This document shows, piece after piece, positions 8,018-16,123 of a stretch of DNA of 35,851 nt. Made by a program: the position numbers and the translations under genes. Every line of letters starts with the position of its first letter. Position 1 is the stretch's first letter. Location: assembly GCA_948471095.1 (NCBI GenBank), contig CAOKRG010000026.1:1-35851 (forward strand), read 5' to 3'. The stretch is from an uncultured Oscillospiraceae bacterium. Lineage in GTDB: Bacteria; Bacillota; Clostridia; Oscillospirales; Acutalibacteraceae. The notes beneath the pieces are model-generated. The model was not told the DNA's origin, searched no databases, and saw only the letters and a program-made list of their open reading frames with translations.

Positions 8018-8098
8018 CGAGGGAAGCCCGCTGAACGCAACAGCAAAAGTTTCGTCCTTCTCGACTGCCTAATACTTCTATAGCAACGCTCTTCGAAC
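8018..8098 (-). repeat. Mosaic hairpin repeat, partial copy 5
   Basis: On the minus strand it reads CGTTGCTATAGAAGTATTA, then GGCAGTCGAGAAGGACGAAA, then CTTTTGCTGTTGCG. The first block matches 24533-24551 and the second matches the end of the copy at 24520-24735. The CCTCCGGCGG hairpin core is missing, so this is a deletion variant. Confidence 0.7.
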
Positions 8099-8142
8099 AT
8101 TCCCAGATTTGGAGGGAATGGCCAAAGCGAGGAGTTAATAAG

Positions 8143-8312
8143 GGAAACCCCCGGCGAGGGTTTCCCTCTGCAAGTCTCCGCTGGAGACTTGCATTCACCT
8201 TTCCTGCGCTATTTCCTTAGGAAAGGGGGCAAGACCGTGGGGCCTTGCCCCACACCCCACCAGGAGCCTAACGCTCCTGGACCGCGCAATGTTTTCCTAC
8301 TGCTAACTGCCG
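8143..8312 (+). repeat. Mosaic hairpin repeat, CCTAAC subfamily (copy A)
   Basis: A chain of hairpins: GGGAAACCC...GGGTTTCCC, GCAAGTCTCC-GCT-GGAGACTTGC, spacer TTCACCTTTCCTGCGCT, GGGGCAAG...CTTGCCCC, CCAGGAGC-CTAAC-GCTCCTGG (8260-8280), then ACCGCG. The same chain in the opposite direction occupies 20913-21082. Confidence 0.8.
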
Positions 8313-8346
8313 GAGCAACAGCTTTGACAGGGGCCAAAAACAGCGC

Positions 8347-8376
8347 GAAAAGGCTGAGCCCCGAAGGGCCCAGCCT
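8347..8376 (-). terminator. Terminator of the adhesin gene
   Basis: Minus strand AGGCTGGGCCC-TTCG-GGGCTCAGCCT followed by TTTT: an 11-bp stem with one G-T pair and a stable UUCG loop, about 40 bases beyond the stop codon. Confidence 0.8.
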
Positions 8377-8414
8377 CTCTTTATGCGTTTCGAACATATA
8401 ACTTAGAGCTTTTT

Positions 8415-11189
8415 TTAGGACTCCCGCTTCCGGGCGGTCAGGGCCACGCCGGTCAGGCCAGCGGCGGCCGCCAGGGCCATCAGGAACCACAGGCCCGCCA
8501 TGTCGCCGGTCTTGGGCACGTCGGCCAGGGGTGCCTCCGGGTCGTCGATGGGCTCCTCGGGCTCGCCGGGGGCCAGGGGCACGTCCGGCTCCTCAATGGG
8601 CTCATCCGGAATGTCCGGAGTGGGATCCAGCGGCACGTCCGGCTCGTCGATGGGCTCGTCGGGCTCATCCGGACCGGGGTCCAGGGGCACGTCAGGCTCA
8701 TCAATGGGCTCATCGGGCTCGTCCGGAATGTCCGGGGTGGGGGTAGGCGTGGGGTCCGGGCTCTCGGAGGGAGTAGGAGTAGGAGTGGGGGTGGGATCGG
8801 GAGTCTCCTCCGGAGCGCGCACGTTGACGAAATTGACCGTCAGCTTGCCATCGCCCAGGCTGCCCAGGTACTTGGCAACCTCGCCGTACTCGTTCTCGGT
8901 TTCAGCCAGGACCTTTTCCACATCGACCAAAGTAGGATCGCAGACGATGTAGATGGTGGTGTCCTGGTCAAAGCCCTCGGGCGGAACAACCTCCTGCAGG
9001 TAGTAGAGAATGTCCTTCATCAGGGCCTTCTCCACGTCCAGCACGCCATTTTGGGTGTAGATGGTGGCATTGGGGTCGGACACAAAGGTGAAGGCGTTCT
9101 TCTCCTCATCGAACATGCAGTACATGTTGGTCTGGGTTTCCTCATCCTTGTACCAAATCTGGAAGCCGGTCTCGCTGCCGGTGATAACCTGCCCGTCCTC
9201 ATCGGTCTTGTTGATGGTCAGGTCCTCATCCCGCTGCTCCAGCTGGATGGAGTTGTACCAGGGCCATTTGGTGTCCTGCCAGTCGTTGCCCATGAGCTCG
9301 CCATCGAGGTTCATGGCCATCATAAAGGAGGTCCACGTAGCGGCCTCGGCGGAAACGCCAGCTTTCAGCAGCGCCTTGAAATAGTCGTTGGCCTGCACCC
9401 ATGCGGCGTTGTGCTGCATGTATTCGGCCAGCATCTTTTCATAGTTCTGCTTGGAGTTCCAGCTCTCGTTCTCATAAGCCCAAGAGCCATCGGCATGCTG
9501 GTACTTCTTGTCGCCAGTAGCCTCGTCAATGTCCGCCTTGTCGCCGAACACGAAGGAGATGAGGTTCTTGTAGAACTCATCATATAGGACACTGCCCATG
9601 TGGGCTTCCACAACAAATTCTTCCTTGTCAATTTTGAAGTACTTGTTGCCGCTGGTTGCGGTCTTGGAAAGCTCGGCACGCGCCTCTTCGTTCTTGGCCA
9701 CCAGGTCAGCGATATCTTTGTACGCAACGCCGGTCTTCTCCTGGTAATACTCCAGCAGATACGCGTTCATGTTCTCCTGAAGCGAATCGTTTCCATATTT
9801 GTCCAGGAGTTTCTTGATCTGTCGTTCATCGTACTTAGTCCAAGAACCGTTAAAGCGGCCCCAGTCGTCAATACCAGCCTCTTTCAGCAGTTCTTGAATG
9901 GGTTCCGCTCTCACCGTTACATGATAGTTCGCCTTGTCCACATACTCTTCCGGCAGTTCCTGGCCGTCAAAGCCAGTGGTGCCGCTGCCGTTTCCTTCCG
10001 TCCATCCGGGGGTAGCCAGAATAAAGCTGCCGTCCTTGTAGCGGTAGGTGTGGCCGGACTTGCTCACGATGTCGAACTGGAACTTGAGGATGTCGCCGGG
10101 CTGGAGCACATCGGACTCGGACTGGTGAATCCAGCGGTCCTCGATGGCATCAAACTGAGACTTGAGGCTGTCCGGCAGAACCGGCTTATCAGCCATCGTG
10201 CCGTATTTTTTTCGAAACAAATCAGCAATCTCATCATCGGTCATGCCGGTGAGATCCTCGCCAAAATTGGGCAAAATCTGCTTAATCTCCGCAATATCGC
10301 TCTCATAAGCAGCAAGGCCTTTTTTATAAGCCTTATAGTCCTCATTATCAGCCAGTTTGGCCTCTAACTCGGCTTTCTCTTTCTCAAGCTGAACCTTGCC
10401 GGTCTGCGCATAAGCGTTCAGCATGCCAAGCGCAATGGTCAGGTCAATGGTCTGGTCGCCCTCGGCCTCTTCGTCTATGACATAGGTAATCTTGTAGGTG
10501 TCGTTTTCCTTGTCATAGAAGATATCCCAGTTGCTCTCGCCCTCAGTGGTAACTGTGGAGCTGCCGGTGTCAATGGTAGAGCCTCCGCCGGGCGTTACGT
10601 CCGGGGTCTCCGTGACATCGGGAGTCTCGGTGACATCGGGCTCCCCCTGCTCCGGGGACGGAGTGGGAACATATAGAGGCTCGTCAGGATTGACTTCCTG
10701 GTTCTCGGGTTTGTCTTCTCCCGGCGCGGGGGTAGCGTCCGGCCCGGGGGTGGCAAAACCCTCGCCGGGCTTTACGCCAACCGTGCCGCTCTGGCCGGGG
10801 CGCTCAACGCCCGCCAGCTCCTCGTCCGTCAAGGGCGCGGGGGTGGGCGTGTTCTCGGGCGCGGGGGTGGGGACGGTTTCCAGCTTTTCCGCGTCGTCCT
10901 TGCCAACGGCGTCTTCGGTGGTAACGGTGTTGCCGTCCTCATCAGCGGTTTCGTCTTCCTCGGGGGCATCGGCATCCTCGGGAGTTTCGTCCACGGGGGC
11001 TCCGTCCTCCCCGCCGGCCAGGGCCATAAGGTCGCCAACGGTCGTCGCGGTCACCTGCGGGCCTTCCGGGGCCGGGGCCTCGGGGGCGTCTTCGGCAAAG
11101 GCGGCCATGGGCAGCATGCCCACGCACAGCATGAGCGCCAGCGCCAGGGCCAGCACGCGCTGATGGAATTTGTTTGTACGTTTTTTCAT
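8415..11189 (-). CDS. Sortase-anchored surface adhesin with SpaA/CnaB-like domain
   Basis: 924 residues. Signal peptide (about 1-32, ending PMAAFAED). Then an acidic Pro/Thr/Glu-rich stalk to about residue 215, with repeated PDVTETPDVTETPDV. A large globular region follows (about 220-650) with a helical stretch (QLEKEKAELEAKLADNEDY) and no recognised fold. A SpaA/CnaB-like beta domain lies at about 655-790, with INKTD at the start and LQEVVPPEGF at the end, the usual Lys and Glu of an intramolecular isopeptide bond. Then a Pro/Asp/Glu repeat stalk (about 795-886), the sorting signal VPKTGD, a hydrophobic helix, and basic ARKRES. Sortase should link it to peptidoglycan; no sortase is in the window. 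ATG 11189 has AGAGAGG upstream. The leader contains two c-di-GMP-I aptamers, so surface attachment is probably c-di-GMP controlled. Confidence 0.92.
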   Translation of the reverse strand: MKKRTNKFHQRVLALALALMLCVGMLPMAAFAEDAPEAPAPEGPQVTATTVGDLMALAGGEDGAPVDETPEDADAPEEDETADEDGNTVTTEDAVGKDDAEKLETVPTPAPENTPTPAPLTDEELAGVERPGQSGTVGVKPGEGFATPGPDATPAPGEDKPENQEVNPDEPLYVPTPSPEQGEPDVTETPDVTETPDVTPGGGSTIDTGSSTVTTEGESNWDIFYDKENDTYKITYVIDEEAEGDQTIDLTIALGMLNAYAQTGKVQLEKEKAELEAKLADNEDYKAYKKGLAAYESDIAEIKQILPNFGEDLTGMTDDEIADLFRKKYGTMADKPVLPDSLKSQFDAIEDRWIHQSESDVLQPGDILKFQFDIVSKSGHTYRYKDGSFILATPGWTEGNGSGTTGFDGQELPEEYVDKANYHVTVRAEPIQELLKEAGIDDWGRFNGSWTKYDERQIKKLLDKYGNDSLQENMNAYLLEYYQEKTGVAYKDIADLVAKNEEARAELSKTATSGNKYFKIDKEEFVVEAHMGSVLYDEFYKNLISFVFGDKADIDEATGDKKYQHADGSWAYENESWNSKQNYEKMLAEYMQHNAAWVQANDYFKALLKAGVSAEAATWTSFMMAMNLDGELMGNDWQDTKWPWYNSIQLEQRDEDLTINKTDEDGQVITGSETGFQIWYKDEETQTNMYCMFDEEKNAFTFVSDPNATIYTQNGVLDVEKALMKDILYYLQEVVPPEGFDQDTTIYIVCDPTLVDVEKVLAETENEYGEVAKYLGSLGDGKLTVNFVNVRAPEETPDPTPTPTPTPSESPDPTPTPTPDIPDEPDEPIDEPDVPLDPGPDEPDEPIDEPDVPLDPTPDIPDEPIEEPDVPLAPGEPEEPIDDPEAPLADVPKTGDMAGLWFLMALAAAAGLTGVALTARKRES
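8530..8730 (-). repeat. Tandem Pro/Asp/Glu-coding repeats in the adhesin stalk
   Basis: Imperfect tandem units of about 16-20 codons encoding variants of DEPIDEPDVPLDP-GPDEP, at least four times, immediately before the VPKTGD sorting signal. It is wall-spanning in position and likely to vary in copy number between strains. Confidence 0.85.
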
Positions 11190-11196
11190 GGTTAAT

Positions 11197-11233
11197 ACCT
11201 CTCTTTGCTAGTTTGTCGGATGCAAAGTATCCG
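11197..11233 (-). promoter_or_regulatory. Putative expression platform and ribosome binding site of the adhesin
   Basis: On the minus strand a hairpin CGGAT-ACTTTGC-ATCCG (11217-11233) starts within the 3' strand of aptamer 2. Its loop CTTTGC can pair with GCAAAG (11203-11208), which abuts the Shine-Dalgarno AGAGAGG. No T-run follows, so translational control is more likely than termination. The pairing is visible; the switching logic is inferred. Confidence 0.5.
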
Positions 11234-11308
11234 GCGGCTGGGCTGCCATAGCGCATTGCGCCTTAGGCCCCTTGCTTTGTGTCCCGGCCTTTCAGGCGGT
11301 TTACTCAG
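11229..11308 (-). promoter_or_regulatory. Cyclic di-GMP-I (GEMM-I) riboswitch aptamer 2 (downstream of the pair)
   Basis: Minus-strand order matches the GEMM-I core: TAAACC (11298-11303), hairpin GCCT-GAAA-GGCC, GGGACACAAAGC (11274-11285), GGGGCCTAAGG ending at 11261, small hairpin GGCGC-AAT-GCGCT, then GGCAGCC and CAGCCGCC (to 11233). The first G of the usual GCAAACC is changed (GTAAACC), as is one base of GACGCAAAGC (GACACAAAGC), so ligand affinity may differ from aptamer 1. It ends about 40 bases before the adhesin start codon. Confidence 0.82.
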
Positions 11309-11311
11309 TGT

Positions 11312-11405
11312 TCCAGCAGCCGGGCTAACATAGCATCGTACTGATACCTTAGTTCCCATAGCTTTGCGGTCCCATCGTTTCCGATGGTTTGCCCGTGCGC
11401 CTCGC
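11312..11405 (-). promoter_or_regulatory. Cyclic di-GMP-I (GEMM-I) riboswitch aptamer 1 (upstream of the pair)
   Basis: Minus-strand sequence shows GGGCAAACC (GCAAACC at 11386-11392), hairpin CCATCG-GAAA-CGATGG with the GAAA tetraloop, GGGACCGCAAAGC (11361-11373), TATGGGAACTAAGG, a short arm, then TGTTAGCCCGGCTGC (ends 11316). This is the full conserved order of the c-di-GMP-I aptamer, including the tetraloop and the distal GCC..GGCTGC receptor side. It is separated from aptamer 2 by only a few bases. Confidence 0.9.
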
Positions 11406-11497
11406 TTCGCCCGCTTTCCGGCGCGTTCCGCGGGCGGCTCTTACGGCGGCATCCCTCCTAGTTTCATTGCAAGCACCCCCTCCTTCCCTCTTGGTTT

Positions 11498-11965
11498 TTA
11501 TGAATCAGCCCGGGGCCGTTTCTCCGGCTCTCTGGCGTATTCATCGATGAATTTGTCGTGCAGCTCGCTTTCCGCCCGCTTCCGGGCCTCCACCGCGTCC
11601 TCAAACCGGGCGTAGCTGCCCAAATAGAGGCGCTGTCCCTTGAAGCAGATGGCCGCGCGCCACAGCCCCTTGGTGGGGCGCCAGTCCACCCCCGGCACGC
11701 CGCTGGTGTTGTTCTTTCGGGCCTGCTTGGCGGCCTTGAGCATCTCCACGCAGGTGCCGTCGATGTAGGCGGGGCCCTTTCCCCGGCATCCGCAGCTTTT
11801 GGTGTGCCCGCTGCGCAGGTGGCAGGTCTTCACGACCGCCTCCCGCCCGCAGTCGCACCGGCACAGCCAGGCCGTGCGCCCGCCCACGTTCTCCGCCGGG
11901 CCGGTTACCGTCAGCGAACCGTACCGCTGCCCGGTCAAGTCCATCTTATGCCGCGCCCCGCCCAT
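11498..11965 (-). CDS. Zinc-binding/AP2-like DNA-binding protein of phage type
   Basis: 155 residues. The N-terminal part begins DLTGQRYGSLTVTG and carries a compact Cys cluster (WLCRCDCGREAVVKTC...SCGC, about residues 34-60), typical of phage-encoded HNH/AP2 proteins. The C-terminal part (about 85-135: NNTSGVPGVDWRPTKGLWRA, then RLYLGSYARFEDAVEARKRA) is an AP2/ERF-like three-strand DNA-binding domain. No nuclease active-site motif is visible, so it is probably a bare DNA-binding protein, perhaps a relic of a homing-type element. ATG 11965 has GGAGG eight bases upstream. It is co-directional with, and just upstream of, the riboswitch-adhesin unit, with no terminator seen between them. Target unknown. 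Confidence 0.75.
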   Translation of the reverse strand: MGGARHKMDLTGQRYGSLTVTGPAENVGGRTAWLCRCDCGREAVVKTCHLRSGHTKSCGCRGKGPAYIDGTCVEMLKAAKQARKNNTSGVPGVDWRPTKGLWRAAICFKGQRLYLGSYARFEDAVEARKRAESELHDKFIDEYAREPEKRPRADS

Positions 11966-12150
11966 GCGTCATTCCTCCGTTGCAAAAAAGCGTACTTATT
12001 TGTAAACGAATGGTAGGGATTTTTTACCGGCAGATTCACGATTTTTTCCCTGGAAGGTATTGCCATTTGGGAGACAATGTGGTAAAATCGAACTGGAAAA
12101 GGGAAGAGTTTCCCCTTACAGTTAAGTACACATTCCTGCATTTTCCACGC

Positions 12151-12203
12151 AAAAAACCGGACCCAGACGCGTTTCCGCGTTCTGAGTCCGGTTCTTCTTT
12201 TTT
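12151..12203 (-). terminator. Strong, probably bidirectional terminator after the GH127 gene
   Basis: Near-perfect stem ACCGGAC...CGCG-TTTC-CGCG...GTCCGGT with A-rich left and T-rich right flanks. On the minus strand it is followed by GGTTTTTTG. It closes the recA-recX-GH51-DUF6171-GH127 run about 120 bases beyond the last stop. The 11966-12150 stretch to its left holds no recognised gene. Confidence 0.85.
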
Positions 12204-12325
12204 ACATCCGCTTGCTATGCTTAACACCGCTTAAAGGCGGCGTCGGCTTCCGGCTGGGCGGACTTGCCCTGTCCGTACGGGGCCTTCCCGCGGTCCGCCG
12301 GAACGGAGGGCTTTAGGCGGCGCGA

Positions 12326-14368
12326 TTATCCGCCCGTGCGCACCCAGACGGCCATCTCCCCCTCGCCCCGGTTGGCCCAGGCGTAGTAGGGGACGAACTT
12401 CAAGGCGGCGGGGGCTTCCTTGGCCGGGGCATAGTCCGCGTAAAGGGCCGCGCCCCTTTCCGGCGGCTCCTGGCGGAAGCCGGGGAGCGTAATGGCCGTC
12501 ATTTCCCGCCCGCCAATGGCAATGGGCTCCAGCCTGGCGCGGCCGACTCCGGCAGGGTCCACCCGCAGGAGGTGCAGGTTTTCCCCATTGTCCGCCTGCT
12601 CCAGGCAGTAGCAGAGGGGCCCCCGGGTAACCGCCGCTTTGCCCATATCCTCCCGCACCCGGGGGTTGGCGGCAATGAGCCGGACCTCCATGGGCAGGCG
12701 GACGGTCACGGTATCGCCGTCCTTCCATTGGCCGGTAAAGTACACATAGCCGTCCTTCTCCGTGCGCTCCATGCCCTGGGGCCCTATAAACTCGGGGGAC
12801 TTACACCAGCCGGGCGCACGGAAAGCCAGCGTGTACGTCTGGGGGCAGCTCCCGTGGACCGTCATTTTCGCCTCGCCCGCCCAGGGCAGGCCGCTTTCCA
12901 GCGTCAGCCGCAGGCCGCGGCGGGTGGCCAGCTCGCCGCCCATGTAGAGGTGGGTGAACAGCACGCTCTCGTTCTCCGTAAAGGCATAGGCCCCGGCAGA
13001 GCCCACAATCCGGGCGATATTGGGCGGGCAGCAGGCGCAGCCGAACCACTTCTGGCGCACCGGCTCCACATGCCGCAGCCGCTCGTCAGCCCGGCACGCG
13101 GCGGGGTCGGCCTCTAGGGGGTTCACATAGAAGAAGCTCTTGCCGTCCAGCGCCATGCCGCTGAGCACCGTGTTGTACATGGCCAGCTCCATCACGTCCG
13201 CGTATTCCGACTTGGGCTGGATTTGCAGCATCCGCCGGGCGAAGAAGGCCAGGGCGATGGCCGCGCAGGTCTCGGAGTAGGCCGCGTCGTTGGGCAGGTC
13301 GAAGGGGTAGGAGAAGGCCTCCCCGTGCACGGTGCCCCCTACGCCGCCGGTGATGTAGAGTTTTTCTTTCACGATGCTGTCCCACAGCCTTTGGCAGGCG
13401 GCGAACAGCGCCTCGTCGCCGGTGAGCCGGGCCGCGTCCGCCATGCCGGAGTAGAGGTAGCCCGCCCGCACCGCGTGGCCCACGGCCTCGTCCTGCTCCC
13501 GCACGGGCTTGGCAGCCTGGTAATAGGCATAGCGGGAGGCGTCCTCCGAAGGGCCGGGCTTTCCTTCGTAAGCGGCCCGCTCCTTGTCCTCCTGCAAAAA
13601 GTAGTTGGGCTCCGTGCCCCGCTGGTCCAGGAAAAACCGGCTCAGCCTCAAATATTTCTCCTGGCCCGTGGCCTCGTACAGCCGGGCCAGCGCCATTTCG
13701 GCAATCTCGTGGCCCGGGTAGCCCTTGCATTTTCCCGGCTCGGGGCCAAAGCGGGAGTCCACATAGTCCGCGAACCGGCAGGCGGCGCGGAGCAGCTTGT
13801 CCTTGCCCGTGGCCTCATAGCAAGCCACCGCCCCCTCCACCAAGTGGCCCAGGCAGTACAGCTCGTGGTGGTCCTTTAGGTTGGTAAAGGCCCGGTCCAT
13901 GCCATTGAGGATGTAATAGGTGTCCAGGTACCCGCTGTCATGCTGGGCGGCGCAGACCGCGTCCACGGCCTCCTCCACCATGGCCTCCAGCCGGGGGTCC
14001 GGGCGGTTCGCCAGGGAGTAGGCCGCGGCCTCCAGCCATTTGTAAAAGTCGGAGTCCTGAAACACAAAGCCATAGAATCGGTCCGGGTCCGGATGCGCCG
14101 GGTCCTCCGGCAGGGTCTCAAAGCCCCGGAAGCTGTAGCTGGGCTCCCGGAAGTCCGGGTTGGACCGCTTCTCCGCCATCTGCCGGGCCGCCGCGCGGAA
14201 ATTGTGCATGCAAAAGCTGGGGGCCGCGCCCTCCACCCGGTCGTTGAGGGCCTCCCACTGGTAGGGGACCACTTCCCGCCGCACGGTCTCTTGGGCGGCA
14301 TGCCAGAAGCCGTCGGTAATCCTCACGTTCTTTAGGTCCAAGGGCCTGCTGAATTCTTCCTTTTTCAT
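12326..14368 (-). CDS. GH127 beta-L-arabinofuranosidase
   Basis: 680 residues without a signal peptide, so cytoplasmic. The family (HypBA1 type) removes beta-1,2-linked L-arabinofuranose, as in plant hydroxyproline-rich glycoproteins, using a cysteine nucleophile held by zinc. The metal and catalytic residues are recognisable: Glu366 and Cys368 in AAYSETCAA, and Cys446-Cys447 in WFGCACCPPN, spaced as in the characterised enzyme. The N-terminal alpha/alpha barrel (phrases HDSGYLDTYY, HHELYCLGHLVEGA) is followed by beta-sandwich domains (AFRAPGWCKSP, VTRGPLCYCLE). ATG 14368 has GAGGTG nine bases before it and lies 22 bases after the DUF6171 gene. Third carbohydrate-related gene downstream of recA-recX. 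Substrate linkage is inferred from the family; GH146-like members are the main alternative. Confidence 0.93.
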   Translation of the reverse strand: MKKEEFSRPLDLKNVRITDGFWHAAQETVRREVVPYQWEALNDRVEGAAPSFCMHNFRAAARQMAEKRSNPDFREPSYSFRGFETLPEDPAHPDPDRFYGFVFQDSDFYKWLEAAAYSLANRPDPRLEAMVEEAVDAVCAAQHDSGYLDTYYILNGMDRAFTNLKDHHELYCLGHLVEGAVACYEATGKDKLLRAACRFADYVDSRFGPEPGKCKGYPGHEIAEMALARLYEATGQEKYLRLSRFFLDQRGTEPNYFLQEDKERAAYEGKPGPSEDASRYAYYQAAKPVREQDEAVGHAVRAGYLYSGMADAARLTGDEALFAACQRLWDSIVKEKLYITGGVGGTVHGEAFSYPFDLPNDAAYSETCAAIALAFFARRMLQIQPKSEYADVMELAMYNTVLSGMALDGKSFFYVNPLEADPAACRADERLRHVEPVRQKWFGCACCPPNIARIVGSAGAYAFTENESVLFTHLYMGGELATRRGLRLTLESGLPWAGEAKMTVHGSCPQTYTLAFRAPGWCKSPEFIGPQGMERTEKDGYVYFTGQWKDGDTVTVRLPMEVRLIAANPRVREDMGKAAVTRGPLCYCLEQADNGENLHLLRVDPAGVGRARLEPIAIGGREMTAITLPGFRQEPPERGAALYADYAPAKEAPAALKFVPYYAWANRGEGEMAVWVRTGG

Positions 14369-14390
14369 GGTCGTTTCACCTCAGATGTTC

Positions 14391-14636
14391 TCACCATTTC
14401 CCCCATGGGCAGGCCTGCCGGAGCTTGGCGGCCCGGACCTCCGCAAAGCACCCGCATTGGGCGCACATGCCGTTTTGCAGATCGCCGCAGTTTTTGCAGA
14501 GCGCCAGCCGCCGGCCATATTCCCGGGGCGGAGCCTTTTGCTCCAGCGGGATGTTTTCGATGTACTGATAGATGGATTTGAAATATTCGCCGTCCAGCTC
14601 GTTCAGAAGACAGCGCTTGCAGTTGGGGGAACTCAT
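14391..14636 (-). CDS. DUF6171-type cysteine-rich small protein
   Basis: 81 residues with paired cysteines: CKRC near the start, CKNC and CAQCGCF in the middle, and a CPWGKW end. This is the layout of the small zinc-ribbon-like DUF6171 proteins of Clostridia. Function unknown; metal binding is likely from the cysteine spacing. ATG 14636 overlaps the GH51 stop codon (ATGA), so it is translationally coupled to the arabinofuranosidase, and it sits between the two arabinose hydrolases. Confidence 0.85.
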   Translation of the reverse strand: MSSPNCKRCLLNELDGEYFKSIYQYIENIPLEQKAPPREYGRRLALCKNCGDLQNGMCAQCGCFAEVRAAKLRQACPWGKW

Positions 14637-16111
14637 TTTACAAGGAAAGCCGCCACCGAACAGGGGGGCAGCGCGGCCTGGAAGCCGTCCCCGGTCAACT
14701 CCGCGGTCAGGGGCGCGGGCTTTACGATGGGCTTTGCGCCAAAGTCGTTGTAAGCGCCGCAGCCGCCGGTCAAAACCCGGCCTCCCACGCTGCCCGGCTG
14801 GCCCAGCCCGGAGAGGGCGCAGTCCAGCTCCGCCGGACGCCGGTCGTCCAGATTGGCCGCGGTGACAAGCACGCCGTCTTTGCTCTCGCTGGCCGAGACG
14901 TGCAGATTGGGCGCCAGGCTCTCCCCTTCGCCAATCAGCGCGGTTTCCACGTAGCTCTCCAGCTGCTTGGCCCCCTGGTGCCCCTTGTACATCTCAAATA
15001 CATGGTAGGTGGGGGTCAGCAGCATGTTCGGCCCCTCGGTGAGAATCACGGCCTGCAGCACGTTCACCACCTGGGCGATATTCGCCATGACCACCGTGTC
15101 GCAGTGGTTATTAAATATGTTCAGGTTGATGGCGGCAACCAGCGCGTCCCGCATGGTGTTCTGCTGGTACAGGAACCCCGGGTTGGTGCCCGGCTCCACA
15201 TCGAACCAGGTCCCCCACTCGTCCACGCAGAGCCCCACCTGCCGCTCACCCTGATATTGACGGATGATGCGGCCGTGGTTCTCCACCAGCTCCTCCATGT
15301 AGAGGGTGTTGGCCAGCGTGGAATAGTACTCGCTCCGGGGGAAGCCGGTGGCGGGGCCCTTGTCCTCCCAGCGCTCCGTGCGGGGGCGGGTGTAGTAGTG
15401 CAGGCTCACCGCGTCCACACAATGTCCGGCCCGCTCCATGACCGCCTTGGTCCAGTGGTAATCGTCCACATTAGCCCCGGAGGCGATTTTATAGATCTTG
15501 TGGCCGTCATCATAGTTGCGCATATAAGTAGCGTACTGGCGGCAGAGGTCGGCGTAAAACTCAGGCCGCATGTTGCCCCCGCAGCCCCAGGCCTCGTTGC
15601 CGATGCCCCAATACTTCACGTTCCAAGGCGCGCCCTGACCGTTTTTGCGGCGCTCCTCCGCCATGGGGGACTGCCCGCCCATGTTGCAGTATTCGATCCA
15701 GTCCGAGAACTCCTGCACCGTGCCGCTGCCCACGTTCCCGGAGATGTAGGGCTCGCAGCCCAGCTGGCGGCACAGCTCCATGAACTCGTGGGTGCCGAAA
15801 GAATTGTCCTCGGTCACGCCGCCCCAGTTGGTGTTGACGATTTTCTTGCGGCTCTCTTTCGGCCCGATGCCGTCCCGCCAGTGGTAGGTGTCGGCGAAAC
15901 AACCGCCGGGCCAGCGGAGCAGGGGGATTCCCATCTTTTTCAGAGCCTCCACCACGTCCGTGCGCATCCCGTTCACGTTGGGGATGTCCGAGTTTTCGCC
16001 CACATAAATGCCGTTGTAGATGCACCGTCCCAGGTGCTCGGAAAAGTGGCCGTAGATGTTAGGATTGATGGTTCCTTTCGAGCGGTTTCCGTTGATAATG
16101 GCTTTTGCCAT
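14633..16111 (-). CDS. abfA: GH51 alpha-L-arabinofuranosidase
   Basis: 492 residues, cytoplasmic (no signal peptide), usual length for GH51. It releases terminal alpha-L-arabinofuranose from arabino-oligosaccharides. Catalytic residues are visible: acid/base Glu173 in [10 protein letters not shown] and nucleophile Glu298 in CVDEWGTW. Other family phrases are [40 protein letters not shown] and [12 protein letters not shown]-terminal beta domain follows from about residue 390. ATG 16111 has AGGAGG at ideal spacing and lies 12 bases after the recX stop, so it is probably read from the recA transcript. It pairs functionally with the GH127 enzyme two genes on. Confidence 0.96.
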   Translation of the reverse strand: MAKAIINGNRSKGTINPNIYGHFSEHLGRCIYNGIYVGENSDIPNVNGMRTDVVEALKKMGIPLLRWPGGCFADTYHWRDGIGPKESRKKIVNTNWGGVTEDNSFGTHEFMELCRQLGCEPYISGNVGSGTVQEFSDWIEYCNMGGQSPMAEERRKNGQGAPWNVKYWGIGNEAWGCGGNMRPEFYADLCRQYATYMRNYDDGHKIYKIASGANVDDYHWTKAVMERAGHCVDAVSLHYYTRPRTERWEDKGPATGFPRSEYYSTLANTLYMEELVENHGRIIRQYQGERQVGLCVDEWGTWFDVEPGTNPGFLYQQNTMRDALVAAINLNIFNNHCDTVVMANIAQVVNVLQAVILTEGPNMLLTPTYHVFEMYKGHQGAKQLESYVETALIGEGESLAPNLHVSASESKDGVLVTAANLDDRRPAELDCALSGLGQPGSVGGRVLTGGCGAYNDFGAKPIVKPAPLTAELTGDGFQAALPPCSVAAFLVK

Positions 16112-16123
16112 GTTCGCTGCCTC

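Noticed and set aside
8143-8312. Structured regulatory RNA such as a riboswitch
   Set aside because: The hairpin chain recurs at 20913-21082 in unrelated contexts, so it is a repeat rather than a gene-specific leader.
11980-12234. 84-codon plus-strand frame
   Set aside because: No ribosome site, no homology pattern, and it runs through the terminator at 12151-12203.
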